34,804 nt of DNA, taken from the NCBI GenBank assembly GCA_020631105.1, contig JAHDHW010000002.1, positions 1-34,804 on the forward strand. Reading direction: 5' to 3'. The DNA is from Saprospiraceae bacterium (GTDB lineage: Bacteria; Bacteroidota; Bacteroidia; Chitinophagales; Saprospiraceae). The notes under the pieces are model-generated. The model saw only the letters and a list, made by a program, of their open reading frames with translations. It was not told the origin of the DNA and did not search any database. The position numbers were made by a program, and so were the translations under genes. Positions 34,788-34,804 of the stretch are shown here, piece after piece (the first letter of the stretch is position 1; the number at the start of each line of letters is the position of its first letter).

Positions 34788-34804
34788 GGAGGTATTGAGT
34801 GGGA

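Overview
This window looks like chromosomal DNA from a free-living, probably marine, member of the Bacteroidota. Three things support that: two secreted proteins end in type IX secretion (T9SS) sorting domains of types A and B; several promoters carry TAnnTTTG -7 elements; and several families are typical of the phylum (DUF4271, DUF1573, DUF4139, lipoproteins, SprB-like repeats, an RprX/RprY-like two-component pair). Gene content and style suggest the Saprospiria/Lewinella side of the phylum, which is inference only. No tRNA, rRNA, CRISPR array, insertion sequence or phage gene was seen. Coding density is high and the window reads as core chromosome rather than an island.

Layout. 1-3016: a helical protein of unknown function (minus) diverges from a T9SS-secreted PKD/dockerin-like protein (plus), which ends at a perfect 15-bp bidirectional terminator. 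3076-4480: pssA then rsmI (minus). About 350 bp without a gene follow (4481-4832), holding a -7 element and a leader. 4833-11026 is a plus-strand run: a large T9SS type B surface protein, an LptC-like lipoprotein, a CNNM/CorC transporter and a membrane-anchored patatin-like lipase. This run meets truC head-on with a 32-nt coding overlap. 10995-17983 is minus-strand: Nudix CoA pyrophosphatase, a fused B12-dependent acyl-CoA mutase (IcmF type), a sorbosone/glucose dehydrogenase-like lipoprotein, a GNAT protein and truC. 18097-20468 is also minus-strand: a DUF1573 protein, a DUF4271 membrane protein and hemD.

20716-23614 (plus) is a tight operon of a SAM methyltransferase, a sensor histidine kinase and an OmpR-type response regulator. 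Pho-box-like direct repeats lie upstream. It converges, with overlapping stop codons, on cysQ - GT2 - GT4 (minus). galE diverges from cysQ with two -7 elements back to back. Downstream of galE, before a convergent lipoprotein gene, lies what looks like an independent small RNA gene with promoter, folded body and strong terminator. The window ends with an M1 peptidase carrying a probable outer-membrane beta-barrel, a convergent M16 peptidase, and a DUF4139 protein interrupted by a TonB-receptor-like regulatory domain.

Themes: envelope biogenesis (phosphatidylserine synthesis, LptC, two glycosyltransferases, galE, patatin, surface proteins) and coenzyme A/B12 metabolism (IcmF, Nudix). The items most worth follow-up are the candidate ncRNA at 27531-27644, the repeat-controlled methyltransferase/two-component operon, and the domain chimeras at 28369 and 32892.
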